From contig JAFZBE010000026.1 in the NCBI GenBank assembly GCA_017561935.1, forward strand, positions 1 to 64,000: a stretch of DNA of 64,000 bases. Direction: 5' to 3'. Under the pieces are notes generated by a model that saw only the letters and a list, made by a program, of their open reading frames with translations, made no database searches and was not told where the DNA came from. The position numbers and the translations under genes are program-made. Shown here piece by piece: positions 1 to 7,933 of the stretch (position 1 is the first letter of the stretch; the number at the start of each line of letters is the position of its first letter). Source of the stretch: Bacteroidales bacterium. Its GTDB lineage: Bacteria; Bacteroidota; Bacteroidia; Bacteroidales; UBA3663.

Positions 1-1
1 A

Positions 2-1522
2 TCAACCCAAGAAAATGAGGAGCAAATAACCCACGATGCCGCCGAGGATACCGATGGTGAGACCCGACTTGGCCATATCAGAGGTATTGATGATACCCGT
101 CGAAGAAGCAATGGCATTGGGTGGAGTGGAGATAGGAAGTGTCATGGCAAGCGAAGCAGCCATAGCCGTACCGAAGAGGAGGCAGCGGATGCCGCCAATC
201 TCAAGGAGTTTGTCACCCATGCCCACGCCGACAGCGCAGAGGATGGGGATGAGTAGGGCTGCCGTAGCGGAGTTAGAGATGAAGTTGGAGAGTATCCAGC
301 AGATGAGTCCTGCAGCGATGAGCACAACAATGGGCGACCACGAACCGAACGGAATAGCTGTTACAAGATCATGAGCGAGGCCCGACTTGTTGAAACCAAG
401 ACCGAGGGCGAAACCGCCGGCAACCATCCAGAGCACCGACCAGTTGATCTTCTCAAGGTCGGATTTGTGCAGGATGCCTGTGAGACAGAGGCAGCAGATG
501 GGCACGAGAGCCACAACGTTGGCGTTAAGGTGGTTCCACTCGCCCGTGAACCAGAGGATAATGGTAAGGGCGAAAGTGATGCCTACCACCCATGTCTTGT
601 ATCCTTTGCGCAAACCACCTTCGATATTGATCTCGACACGCTCACCCTTCTGGAAGGGGAACATGAGCTGAAGTACCACCCATCCAATGACGAGAGTAAT
701 CAAGGTCACGGGAGTCATGAGGGCACACCATTCGCCAAACGACACCTCATGTACCTCCTGTCCGGCCTCACGCAGCATATCGAGTGTTGCCGGGTCGTTA
801 AGGTACTTCATGGCAACGCCATTAGGAGGTGTACCGATAGGGGTAGCGATACCACCGATATTAGCTCCCAGAGGAATGGCCATGGCAAGTGCAATCTTGC
901 CCTTGCTATTGCCAGGGAGCGAACGGAGTACGGGAGCCAAGAAGGCAAGCATCATGGCTGCAGTGGCCGTATTGGAGATGAATGCCGAGAAAAGCGCAGT
1001 TACAAGAATAAAACCCGCCAGCACTGAAGCAGGACGCGAACCGAATGGCTTCAGCAGTGCCTTTGCCATAAATACGTCCAAACCCACCTTCTCGACAGCG
1101 ATAGCCAAAACGAAACCGCCCATGAAAAGCATGACAACAGGATCGGCAAAGGTTGCCATGATAGCCTTATAGTCGATGCCAAGGCCATACTGCTGCTGGA
1201 TTTCGATGGGATCTTTCGCAGAAGCAACCTTCATGAACCATAGCGAGGAATCGGATACGGTAAGCAGCATCACAACAATGATGAGCACCGAAGTACACCA
1301 TGTTGGTATAGCTTCTGACAACCAGAGAATGGCTGCTGTCAAAAAGATGGCTACCACACGGACTTCAACAGCTGTGAGGTTGGGAAGACCATAGGTAGCA
1401 GGATCGAGAAATAAAATGCCGAAATAGGCGATAAATGCCAGGAAACCTCCAATGACCGTCTTTAAATTGGCCGGATTTTGAAGATTCCTATAGCGACGCA
1501 AAAGAATACTGAAAACATTCAT
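2..1522 (-). CDS. SLC13/DASS family sodium:anion symporter
   Basis: Inner-membrane carrier of about 506 aa, in the divalent anion:Na+ symporter family that takes up dicarboxylates or sulfate. The protein is hydrophobic throughout and carries two family repeats of the SNT type: ISNTATAAMM in the first half and ISNSATAALLIPI in the second, the Na+/substrate-binding hairpin tips. The stop codon sits at the extreme left edge, so the gene is complete. An ATG at 1594 also opens the frame, but the -7 box at 1575-1582 lies inside that extension, so the start at 1522 (MNVFSILLRR) is preferred. The exact substrate cannot be read from sequence. It lies divergent from the K+ channel gene at 1706. Confidence 0.9.
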   Translation of the reverse strand: MNVFSILLRRYRNLQNPANLKTVIGGFLAFIAYFGILFLDPATYGLPNLTAVEVRVVAIFLTAAILWLSEAIPTWCTSVLIIVVMLLTVSDSSLWFMKVASAKDPIEIQQQYGLGIDYKAIMATFADPVVMLFMGGFVLAIAVEKVGLDVFMAKALLKPFGSRPASVLAGFILVTALFSAFISNTATAAMMLAFLAPVLRSLPGNSKGKIALAMAIPLGANIGGIATPIGTPPNGVAMKYLNDPATLDMLREAGQEVHEVSFGEWCALMTPVTLITLVIGWVVLQLMFPFQKGERVEINIEGGLRKGYKTWVVGITFALTIILWFTGEWNHLNANVVALVPICCLCLTGILHKSDLEKINWSVLWMVAGGFALGLGFNKSGLAHDLVTAIPFGSWSPIVVLIAAGLICWILSNFISNSATAALLIPILCAVGVGMGDKLLEIGGIRCLLFGTAMAASLAMTLPISTPPNAIASSTGIINTSDMAKSGLTIGILGGIVGYLLLIFLG

Positions 1523-1574
1523 GCTTCTTTTTGATTGGAATTTGTGTTTCGTGAAAGAATCGTTTTTGTGCTTG

Positions 1575-1582
1575 CAAAGATA
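1575..1582 (-). promoter_or_regulatory. -7 promoter element of the SLC13 gene
   Basis: The minus strand reads TATCTTTG followed by C, an exact TAnnTTTG match. It predicts a leader of about 45 nt before the start at 1522. Confidence 0.6.
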
Positions 1583-1677
1583 GCGAAAAATCAAACACTA
1601 TCATGCAAATAATCCGAATTTCTATTAATTTTGGCCGATTTTATATCATTTTTGCACCATCATATTGCAAAATCGTA

Positions 1678-1685
1678 TATCTTTG
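1678..1685 (+). promoter_or_regulatory. -7 promoter element of the K+ channel operon
   Basis: TATCTTTG followed by CA, with a TTTGC about 24 bp upstream that may be the -33 element. It lies inside the longer reading frame opening at 1631, which argues for the start at 1706. Confidence 0.6.
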
Positions 1686-1705
1686 CATCAAAAATACAAG
1701 ACAAT

Positions 1706-2608
1706 ATGACTTTCAAAGAACGCTGGAAAAACCTAATGTCCAATCAGGAGCTGAAGGACAAATTGTATAGAATTGTTTTCGGCAGCGAAACTGAAGCTGG
1801 AAAGAAATTCGATGTCGTTCTGATTATCGCCATCATCCTGAGCATCCTGATTGTAATGTGCGACTCGCTGTTTCGCAGTCACATCTGGGTCATACGCACC
1901 TTTGTGGTGTTGGAATATCTGCTTACCATCTTTTTCACCATCGAGTATGTTGTTCGTCTCTACTGTTCACCCAAGCCTAGGGCTTATGCACTAAGTTTCT
2001 TCGGCATCATCGACCTGGTGTCGATCCTTCCGATGTATTTGGGATTCTTTCTGCATGGAGCACGATATATGCTATTGCTCCGATCATTCCGACTGATCCG
2101 TGTGTTCCGCATCTTCAAGTTGTTCGCGTTCCTCGAAGAAGGACATCTGTTGCTCAAGTCGATACGTGACTCGCTTCACAAGATGGTGTTTTTCTTTCTT
2201 TTCGTGGTCATCGTGGTTATCTGCCTCGGTACTGTGATGTACATCGTGGAGAGTGGTGTCGAGGGTTCGCAATACACCGACATCCCAACGAGTATCTACT
2301 GGGCTGTGGTGACCATGACTACCGTAGGATATGGCGACATCACCCCTGTGACCAGCATGGGGCGATTCTTTAGCACCATTGTGATGCTTCTGGGTTATAC
2401 CACGATGGCTGTACCACCCGCCATCGTCACGTCGGAAATGGTGAAGAACACCAAGAAGCAGATTCGCCGCGTCTGTCCCAACTGCGGAAGAATCGGTCAC
2501 GACAAGGATGCCCTGTTCTGCAAGTTTTGTGGTTCGCCACTTGAGTCCATAACTCCAGCACAAAGTGCCAAAGAAAAGAACAATCAAGAAGTGAAAGACA
2601 ACAGTTAA
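1706..2608 (+). CDS. Voltage-gated-type potassium channel with C-terminal zinc ribbon
   Basis: Six-transmembrane ion channel of about 300 aa. Segments S1-S4 lie in the first half, with an arginine-rich S4 (LLRSFRLIRVFRIFKLF). The pore loop carries the K+ selectivity filter TTVGYGD, encoded at 2321-2338. After S6 the cytoplasmic tail holds a CPNCG...CKFCG four-cysteine zinc ribbon (about 2480-2540), an unusual ending for this family. The start MTFKERWKN lies 20 nt after the -7 box. The next gene starts 13 nt downstream on the same strand, so the two probably form an operon with the hemerythrin-type regulator. Whether gating responds to voltage or to a ligand on the ribbon is unknown. Confidence 0.9.
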   Translation: MTFKERWKNLMSNQELKDKLYRIVFGSETEAGKKFDVVLIIAIILSILIVMCDSLFRSHIWVIRTFVVLEYLLTIFFTIEYVVRLYCSPKPRAYALSFFGIIDLVSILPMYLGFFLHGARYMLLLRSFRLIRVFRIFKLFAFLEEGHLLLKSIRDSLHKMVFFFLFVVIVVICLGTVMYIVESGVEGSQYTDIPTSIYWAVVTMTTVGYGDITPVTSMGRFFSTIVMLLGYTTMAVPPAIVTSEMVKNTKKQIRRVCPNCGRIGHDKDALFCKFCGSPLESITPAQSAKEKNNQEVKDNS

Positions 2609-2621
2609 TGTAAGCTAAGGT

Positions 2622-3599
2622 ATGGGACATAAATATAAGGCAAACGACTCGTTGGCCGAACTCATCAGTGACGACTTCAAACTGCTACAGGTGCTCAGCC
2701 GTTTCGGTATTGCGCTCGGATTCGGCGACAAACTTGTGGAACAGGTATGCAAGGAGAATAATGTTGACACCGATACATTCGTCGCCGTTTGTAACTTCAT
2801 CAGCCAGGGCATCAAACCTTCGTTCGACGAATTCACCACGCTCAACGTGGAGAGTCTGCTGACCTACCTCCGCAACAGTCACAACTTTTTCCTCGACTTC
2901 ATGCTCCCGAGCATTCGTCGGGAGTTCGTGGATTCGGTCGATTGCTCGACCCACAACGAGATTGGGTTCCTCATTCTGAAATTCTTTGATGACTATGTGG
3001 CCGAGATCGCCAAACACCAAGCCTACGAGTCGGAACACTTCTTCAACTACGTGGAAGGCCTGCTCCAAGGCAAACGCAAGACCGACATCTGCCTCGCCAA
3101 CCTCGAGAACGACCGCGTTCACAAGGATCACGACAAACTCATTGCCCAAAAGATGTCCGACCTGAAGAACATCATCATCCGCTACTGTCCCACCTCATCG
3201 CACAAGGAACAACTCAACGATGCTCTGCTCCATCTCTTCGAGTTCGAAACCGATCTCAGCAGTCACACCCAGCTCGAGGACACCATCTTCATCCCCATCG
3301 TCTCGCTCCTCGAAAGCCGTGTAGATATCAACGAGGATTTGGACGACAATGCAAACGACGGCATCTTGGGAAAGAACACCCTCAGCGATCGCGAGAAGGA
3401 AATCATTACTGGGGTGGTGAAAGGCCAGACCAATAAAGAGATTGCCGATAATCTCTTCATTTCGATCCACACCGTCCTAACACATCGTCGAAACATCGCC
3501 CGCAAACTTGGGATCCACTCCCCTGCCGGATTGGTCATCTACGCCATTGTCAACGGCATCGTATCTATTCAAGACATCAAAGATCTCTCCTACACATAA
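2622..3599 (+). CDS. RIC/YtfE-like di-iron protein fused to a LuxR-type DNA-binding domain
   Basis: 325 aa. Residues 20-60 resemble the short ScdA_N/DUF542 domain (LLQVLSRFGI), but its usual Cys pair is replaced by GFG. Residues 85-225 are a hemerythrin-like helical bundle with H87, H132xxxE136, H167 or H170, and H215xxxE219. This is the ligand pattern of E. coli YtfE, with the same 45-residue step between the first two histidines. Residues 254-310 are a LuxR/GerE helix-turn-helix (LSDREKEII...NKEIADNLFISIHTVLTHRRNIARKLG, read in two parts). The likely role is a transcription factor sensing NO, O2 or iron through the di-iron site. It is the second gene of an operon with the K+ channel, followed by a terminator. 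Confidence 0.82.
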   Translation: MGHKYKANDSLAELISDDFKLLQVLSRFGIALGFGDKLVEQVCKENNVDTDTFVAVCNFISQGIKPSFDEFTTLNVESLLTYLRNSHNFFLDFMLPSIRREFVDSVDCSTHNEIGFLILKFFDDYVAEIAKHQAYESEHFFNYVEGLLQGKRKTDICLANLENDRVHKDHDKLIAQKMSDLKNIIIRYCPTSSHKEQLNDALLHLFEFETDLSSHTQLEDTIFIPIVSLLESRVDINEDLDDNANDGILGKNTLSDREKEIITGVVKGQTNKEIADNLFISIHTVLTHRRNIARKLGIHSPAGLVIYAIVNGIVSIQDIKDLSYT

Positions 3600-3626
3600 A
3601 GAACGTCTGCCTTAATCCAAACAAAA

Positions 3627-3660
3627 TAGCGCCGGGCAAAAACCCGACGCTATATTTTTT
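3627..3660 (+). terminator. Bidirectional intrinsic terminator
   Basis: The stem TAGCG.CGGG/CCCG.CGCTA has an A-rich loop and is followed by TATTTTTT on the plus strand and by TTTTG on the minus strand. It sits between the convergent regulator gene (ends 3599) and dcuB (ends 3679) and can serve both. Confidence 0.8.
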
Positions 3661-3678
3661 CGATAATGAGCGGACCCA

Positions 3679-5019
3679 TCAATAGAAGATCGAGATGAGG
3701 CCGTAGCCCACAAGGCAGGATACGATTACCGAAATCAAGCCTGGCATCATGAACGAGTGGTTCAAGAGATACTTACCGATGACTGTAGTGCCTGAGCGGT
3801 CGAAGTTCACAGTAGCAATATCGGAAGGATAGTTCGGGATGAAGAAGTATCCATAAACCGATGGGAGCAGGCCGAGGAGCACTGGTCCTGCGATGCCGAG
3901 AGAGTAGGCCAATGGAAGCATGGCTACTACAACAGCACCCTGCGAGTTGATGAGCACGGACACAGCAAAGAAGGCGAAGGCGATCGCCCAAGGATATTTG
4001 GCGACAATGTCCTGAAGGCCTGCCTGCATCTCGGTCATGTAGTTGCTGAAATAGGTATCGGCCAACCAAGCGATGCCGTAGATAGCGACAACGGCGACCA
4101 TACCTGACTGCCATACGGCACCCGAAACGGCCTTCTTTGGCTTGGCCTTGGCAAACAGAATCATACATGCTGCAGCCGCAATCATGACAATCTGGATGAT
4201 GAGATTCATCTTCAGTGGCTTTTCGTCAAATACCGGACGGATATCACAATCAAGAATCTGGCAGATAGAGAAGATGACGATGACGGCGAGGGCAAGGAGG
4301 AAGATATACACCGAACGCTTGGCCTCAGGGGTGATCTCCTTATCGAGCAGGGTTGCCGAATTGCCATACATGTAGTGATAGAGCTCGGGATCCTGGCAAC
4401 GTGCCTGGAACTCGGGATCCTTATCGAGGTCGAGACCACGCTTGTAGCTGGCAAGAGCTGCAGCCATCAGACCGCAAAGACAGGCGGGAATTGTGATGGC
4501 TATGACCTGAAGGTTGCTGACATCAAAGCCGTTGGCTGCCGAAATCGTGGTGAAGGACACTACGGCGGCAGCAATGGGCGAACAGGTGATACCTACCTGC
4601 GAGGCGATGGATGCCACACCACAAGGACGCTCGGGACGAATGCCTTTTTTAAGAGCGATATCGCAGATAATCGGCATCAAGGTATAAACAACGTGACCAG
4701 TGCCAACAAACACAGTGAGGAAGAAAGTGCAGAGAGGTGCAAGGAAGGTGATGTTGTTGGGATGCTTGCGCAACATCTTCTCTGCAATCTGAATCATCCA
4801 ATCCATACCGCCTGCAGCCTGCAACATGCCGGCGCAGGTTACAGCTGCGATGATGATGTAGATAACATCGGTGGGTGGAGTACCTGGCTTCAGGTGGAAG
4901 CCGAACACGAGAATAGCCAAACCAATGCCGGAGATGGCACCCAGCGCAAGGCTACCGTAACGCGAACCTACATAGAGCGCTCCCAAGACGATGAGCAGCT
5001 CAAGAATCATAAGGAACAT
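3679..5019 (-). CDS. dcuB: Anaerobic C4-dicarboxylate antiporter DcuB
   Basis: 446 aa, the same length as E. coli DcuB, and recognisable along its whole length: FHLKPGTPPTDV near the N-terminus, FVGTGHVVYTLMPII, KKGIRPERP, YGNSATLLDKE, and the C-terminal FDRSGTTVIGKYLLNHSF. It is an integral inner-membrane protein with about 10-12 hydrophobic segments. In the Dcu family it exchanges fumarate, malate or aspartate for succinate during fumarate respiration, the main fermentation route of Bacteroidales. A -7 box at 5096-5103 implies a leader of about 70 nt. It is monocistronic, with the bidirectional terminator just downstream. Confidence 0.93.
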   Translation of the reverse strand: MFLMILELLIVLGALYVGSRYGSLALGAISGIGLAILVFGFHLKPGTPPTDVIYIIIAAVTCAGMLQAAGGMDWMIQIAEKMLRKHPNNITFLAPLCTFFLTVFVGTGHVVYTLMPIICDIALKKGIRPERPCGVASIASQVGITCSPIAAAVVSFTTISAANGFDVSNLQVIAITIPACLCGLMAAALASYKRGLDLDKDPEFQARCQDPELYHYMYGNSATLLDKEITPEAKRSVYIFLLALAVIVIFSICQILDCDIRPVFDEKPLKMNLIIQIVMIAAAACMILFAKAKPKKAVSGAVWQSGMVAVVAIYGIAWLADTYFSNYMTEMQAGLQDIVAKYPWAIAFAFFAVSVLINSQGAVVVAMLPLAYSLGIAGPVLLGLLPSVYGYFFIPNYPSDIATVNFDRSGTTVIGKYLLNHSFMMPGLISVIVSCLVGYGLISIFY

Positions 5020-5095
5020 AATAATAATATATTTAGTTTAAGGTAAAAAATGACTAGTGTAAAATACGCTTTCGTGTTCTAACAAATTGTGGGGA

Positions 5096-5103
5096 CAAAG
5101 ATA
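5096..5103 (-). promoter_or_regulatory. -7 promoter element of dcuB
   Basis: The minus strand reads TATCTTTG followed by TCCCC, about 75 nt before the dcuB start. Confidence 0.5.
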
Positions 5104-5209
5104 TGAAATTTCACGGAAAACACAAAATGTTTTGTCGTTTTTTTTGGAAAAACATGTCCTAAAACATATTTTTCATCCCTAAATATTTGCTTTTTCTGTA
5201 AATTAGGCG

Positions 5210-5217
5210 TATATTTG
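5210..5217 (+). promoter_or_regulatory. -7 promoter element of the MoxR-like gene
   Basis: TATATTTG followed by CAC, with TTTGC about 22 bp upstream as a possible -33 element. The leader to the ATG at 5286 is about 60 nt. Confidence 0.6.
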
Positions 5218-5285
5218 CACCCTCTTTTCGAATAGGAGACCACAATAACGATAAAGATATACACCTTTTTAATAAAATAAGCAAA

Positions 5286-6389
5286 ATGGGTATCAACATC
5301 ACGACACAGGATCTGTTGGAAATCCTCGACCAGACACCCGCCACGCAGAACATCATGCTTGTGGGGCGTCATGGTATCGGCAAAAGTGAAATCCTTACAC
5401 AATATTTCTCGGCAAAAGGCATGAAAGTTGTCGCCCTCTTTCTGGGCCAGATGTCTGATCCAGGCGACCTGATTGGCTTGCCATCGAAAGCAGAATACTC
5501 GACAGGAAGCAACAACAGTAATGTCTCCTTTCGCACCGAATTCATCCCACCCTATTGGTGGCCTCTCAACAACGAACCCATCGTGCTCTTCCTCGATGAA
5601 CTCAATCGCGCCCGTCCGGAAGTGCTCCAGACCATCATGGACCTTGCGCTGAATCGCAAACTGGCCGGCAGACTGCTGCCCGAAGGGTCGCGTATCATCT
5701 CGGCGGTCAATGCCGGCGAAGAATATCAATTGACCGACCTCGATCCCGCACTCGTCTCTCGATTCAACATCTATAATTTCCGCCCCACCATCAACGAATG
5801 GCTGCTATGGGCCGAAAGGGAGAAGATCGACTACCGCGTCGTGGAATTCATTCAGAACGAAGGTGTGTGGCTCGATGGCAACGAGGGACAAAAGGCTGGC
5901 ATCGACACCGGCCTTGACAAAACTCCCGACCGTCGTGCCTGGAAAAAAGTGTCCGACGTAATCGTGGGTAAGGAAGAACTGAACGAACTGCACAAGAAAC
6001 TTGTGGCAGGCATCGTCGGGCCCGCTGCCACAAGCCGTTTCTTCGGTTCAATCACAGGCGACAAGGTCCTATCGGGCATGGAGGTACTGCTCCACTTCGA
6101 CAAATGCAAAACCGTGCTCAGCAAGTACAAACTGCACCAATTCGCCATAGTCAACGACGGTATCTTCCGCTATCTGGAAGCAGGCGACATTAAGGCTGAC
6201 AACATCCAGACAATCACCGACAACCTGCTAGCTTACTACGCATTGCTCGAAAAGGCGAAGAATCAGGAAGCCATCGCACATTTCGCCTCAGTGTTTGAAA
6301 AGAATGCCTATCCCAAAGCCATCCTCTTCATCCTTGACAATACGCCCAGGATCTACGACAAGCTGATGAAGTTCATCGCCAATCTCTAA
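5286..6389 (+). CDS. MoxR-family AAA+ ATPase
   Basis: 367 aa. Walker A is GRHGIGKS (residues 27-34), Walker B LFLDELNR (101-108), sensor 1 is N142 in SAVNAG, and a DPALVSRF stretch follows near 153-160. This is the layout of the AAA_5/MoxR class, which remodels or loads cofactors into client proteins, often with a von Willebrand factor A partner. No VWA gene is next to it. The following gene is a DUF3109 cysteine-rich protein 34 nt downstream, which may be co-transcribed. The C-terminal 150 residues are helical and not recognised. The client protein is unknown. Confidence 0.88.
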   Translation: MGINITTQDLLEILDQTPATQNIMLVGRHGIGKSEILTQYFSAKGMKVVALFLGQMSDPGDLIGLPSKAEYSTGSNNSNVSFRTEFIPPYWWPLNNEPIVLFLDELNRARPEVLQTIMDLALNRKLAGRLLPEGSRIISAVNAGEEYQLTDLDPALVSRFNIYNFRPTINEWLLWAEREKIDYRVVEFIQNEGVWLDGNEGQKAGIDTGLDKTPDRRAWKKVSDVIVGKEELNELHKKLVAGIVGPAATSRFFGSITGDKVLSGMEVLLHFDKCKTVLSKYKLHQFAIVNDGIFRYLEAGDIKADNIQTITDNLLAYYALLEKAKNQEAIAHFASVFEKNAYPKAILFILDNTPRIYDKLMKFIANL

Positions 6390-6423
6390 TCCCCTTCTAT
6401 TAATTGTTAACTATTAATTGACT

Positions 6424-7065
6424 ATGGTTCATATTGGCGACACATTGGTCAGTGAAGACGTACTCTCTGAAGCCTTCTGTTGTGACCTCAGCGTTTGCAA
6501 AGGCAACTGTTGCAACAGTGAAGGCGACAGCGGCGCACCCCTTGAAGAAGACGAACTACAGGCCATGAAGGAGGTCATCCCCATCGTGTGGGACGACCTG
6601 ACACCCCGCGGACAGAAATCGCTTCGCGAAACGGGTCCTTACTTCAAGGATAAGGCCGGTGACTGGGTGACCACCGTCGTTGATGGACACGATTGTGTCT
6701 TTTGCACCTACAACGACACCAACGTCGATGCTCCGCTCAAGGGAGCCTGCCTCTGCGCCATCGAAAAGGCATTTCGCGAAGGAAAATTCACGACATTGCC
6801 AGGCTATCGCGACGGCAAGGCACCATTCATCAAACCCATTTCCTGCCAACTTTACCCTATCCGCCTGAAGAAAATCGGCGAATACACAGCAGTGAATTAC
6901 GACAAACAGCCCTCCATGTGCGGATGTGCCAAAAAACTCGGCAGGAAGAAGGACATACACATCTACCAATGCGTTCGCGACGGACTGATTCGTCGATTCG
7001 GAGAGGAGTGGTACAACGAGCTGGAAATATGTGCCAATGAGATGAAAAAAATCGGCATGTTGTGA
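6424..7065 (+). CDS. DUF3109 family cysteine-rich protein
   Basis: 213 aa. The start is the ATG at 6424; a TTG two codons upstream is also in frame. It is very rich in cysteine: FCCDLSVCKGNCC near the N-terminus, DCVFCTY and GACLCAIE in the middle, ISCQLYPIR, and MCGCAKK near the C-terminus. This pattern fits DUF3109, a family related to YkgJ-type proteins thought to bind zinc or an Fe-S cluster. There is no signal peptide, so it is cytoplasmic. It lies 34 nt after the MoxR-like ATPase, which may act on it. The exact function is not known. Confidence 0.82.
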   Translation: MVHIGDTLVSEDVLSEAFCCDLSVCKGNCCNSEGDSGAPLEEDELQAMKEVIPIVWDDLTPRGQKSLRETGPYFKDKAGDWVTTVVDGHDCVFCTYNDTNVDAPLKGACLCAIEKAFREGKFTTLPGYRDGKAPFIKPISCQLYPIRLKKIGEYTAVNYDKQPSMCGCAKKLGRKKDIHIYQCVRDGLIRRFGEEWYNELEICANEMKKIGML

Positions 7066-7172
7066 ACAAAACAGACAGAAAACAAGGAAAATTTACCCTG
7101 ATTTTGCAAAAATCGGGGCATTTTTTTTGACAATTCCAAAAAAATACATATCTTCGCACACAATTTTATGTC

Positions 7173-7472
7173 ATGAGTATCGACTTTCGCAAACTGACCA
7201 GCGACTTACACAGGCTGATAGGCCAACTCAAGAAACGTTGCCTTGAGACAGAAGCCCGCGTAGCGGACCTGCAGCGGCAACTGGATGAACAGCAGGAAAA
7301 ATGTAGGAAACTGGAGAAGGAGAAAGCCGAACTCGACAGAAAATATCAGAATCTCCAGTCCGGGCTGGCCGCCACGGGAAATGATCCCGAGCAGGTGGAA
7401 CGGCTGAAGAGACAATACCTCGCCATGGTAAGCGAGATAGATGCTTGCATCCAGACGTTGCAACATGGATAA
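7173..7472 (+). CDS. Small coiled-coil protein upstream of ZapA
   Basis: 99 aa, almost entirely predicted heptad coiled coil from residue 10 to 60 (QLKKRCLETEARVADLQRQL, then repeated Glu/Lys/Leu). It has no signal peptide. Its stop codon overlaps the zapA start by 8 nt (zapA ATG at 7465), which suggests translational coupling. By position and structure it may be a divisome-associated partner of ZapA, similar in spirit to ZapB, but that is inference. A weak -7 variant TATCTTCG lies at 7149-7156. Confidence 0.75.
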   Translation: MSIDFRKLTSDLHRLIGQLKKRCLETEARVADLQRQLDEQQEKCRKLEKEKAELDRKYQNLQSGLAATGNDPEQVERLKRQYLAMVSEIDACIQTLQHG

Positions 7473-7773
7473 AAAGATCAGAATCAATATACAGGTCGGA
7501 GAGTCGATCTATCCCCTGTGGGTTGAGCCCAAAGATGAACCACTCTTTCGCGAGGCCGCCCGTATGGTGAACCGAAGACTCATTGCCTATAGTACCAAAT
7601 TCCGAGGTGCAAATCTCCCCTCCGAGCGAGTGATGGCTATGGCTGCCATCGATTTGGCAGTATTGTGCCAAAAGCAAGGTAACAATGCCAACCTCGAAGC
7701 CACGGAAGCCACTCTGGCAAACATCGTGGCGGATTTGCAGGAGTTCCTTGGTGAGGACGCTACACAGTCCTGA
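7465..7773 (+). CDS. zapA: Cell division protein ZapA
   Basis: 102 aa from MDKKIRINIQVGESIYPLWV. ZapA binds FtsZ and bundles protofilaments at the division ring. The N-terminal beta strand, the EPLFREAARMVNRRL helix and the C-terminal coiled coil with AMAAIDLAV match the family. The longer frame opening at 7441 has no family support. The start lies within the end of the coiled-coil gene, and the spacer before RNase Y may hold 6S RNA. Confidence 0.88.
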   Translation: MDKKIRINIQVGESIYPLWVEPKDEPLFREAARMVNRRLIAYSTKFRGANLPSERVMAMAAIDLAVLCQKQGNNANLEATEATLANIVADLQEFLGEDATQS

Positions 7774-7775
7774 AC

Positions 7776-7925
7776 CATCGTTGCATCCTCGACTATAAGC
7801 CTAAGACTGCACACACAATTCCCTTTTCCCGCAAGCATCCACCGCTTACCGGCATCTCTTCTTCGAGAATGTCGGCGCTGCTGCATTTGCACATTTTTAA
7901 CTCTATTATATACTTTCAATCCCTG
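7776..7925 (+). ncRNA. Possible 6S RNA in the zapA-rny spacer
   Basis: The 160-nt spacer has no ORF. It contains a hairpin at about 7853-7879 (CCGGCAT..CTC, loop TTCTTC, GAG.ATGTCGG, one bulge) and flanking segments that could pair weakly (TCGAC near 7790 with GTCGG near 7875). In Bacteroidota and in proteobacteria 6S RNA is commonly found beside zapA. The call therefore rests mainly on location plus partial structure. I could not fold the whole region or match it to a covariance model. Confidence 0.3.
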
Positions 7926-7933
7926 TTCTATCA

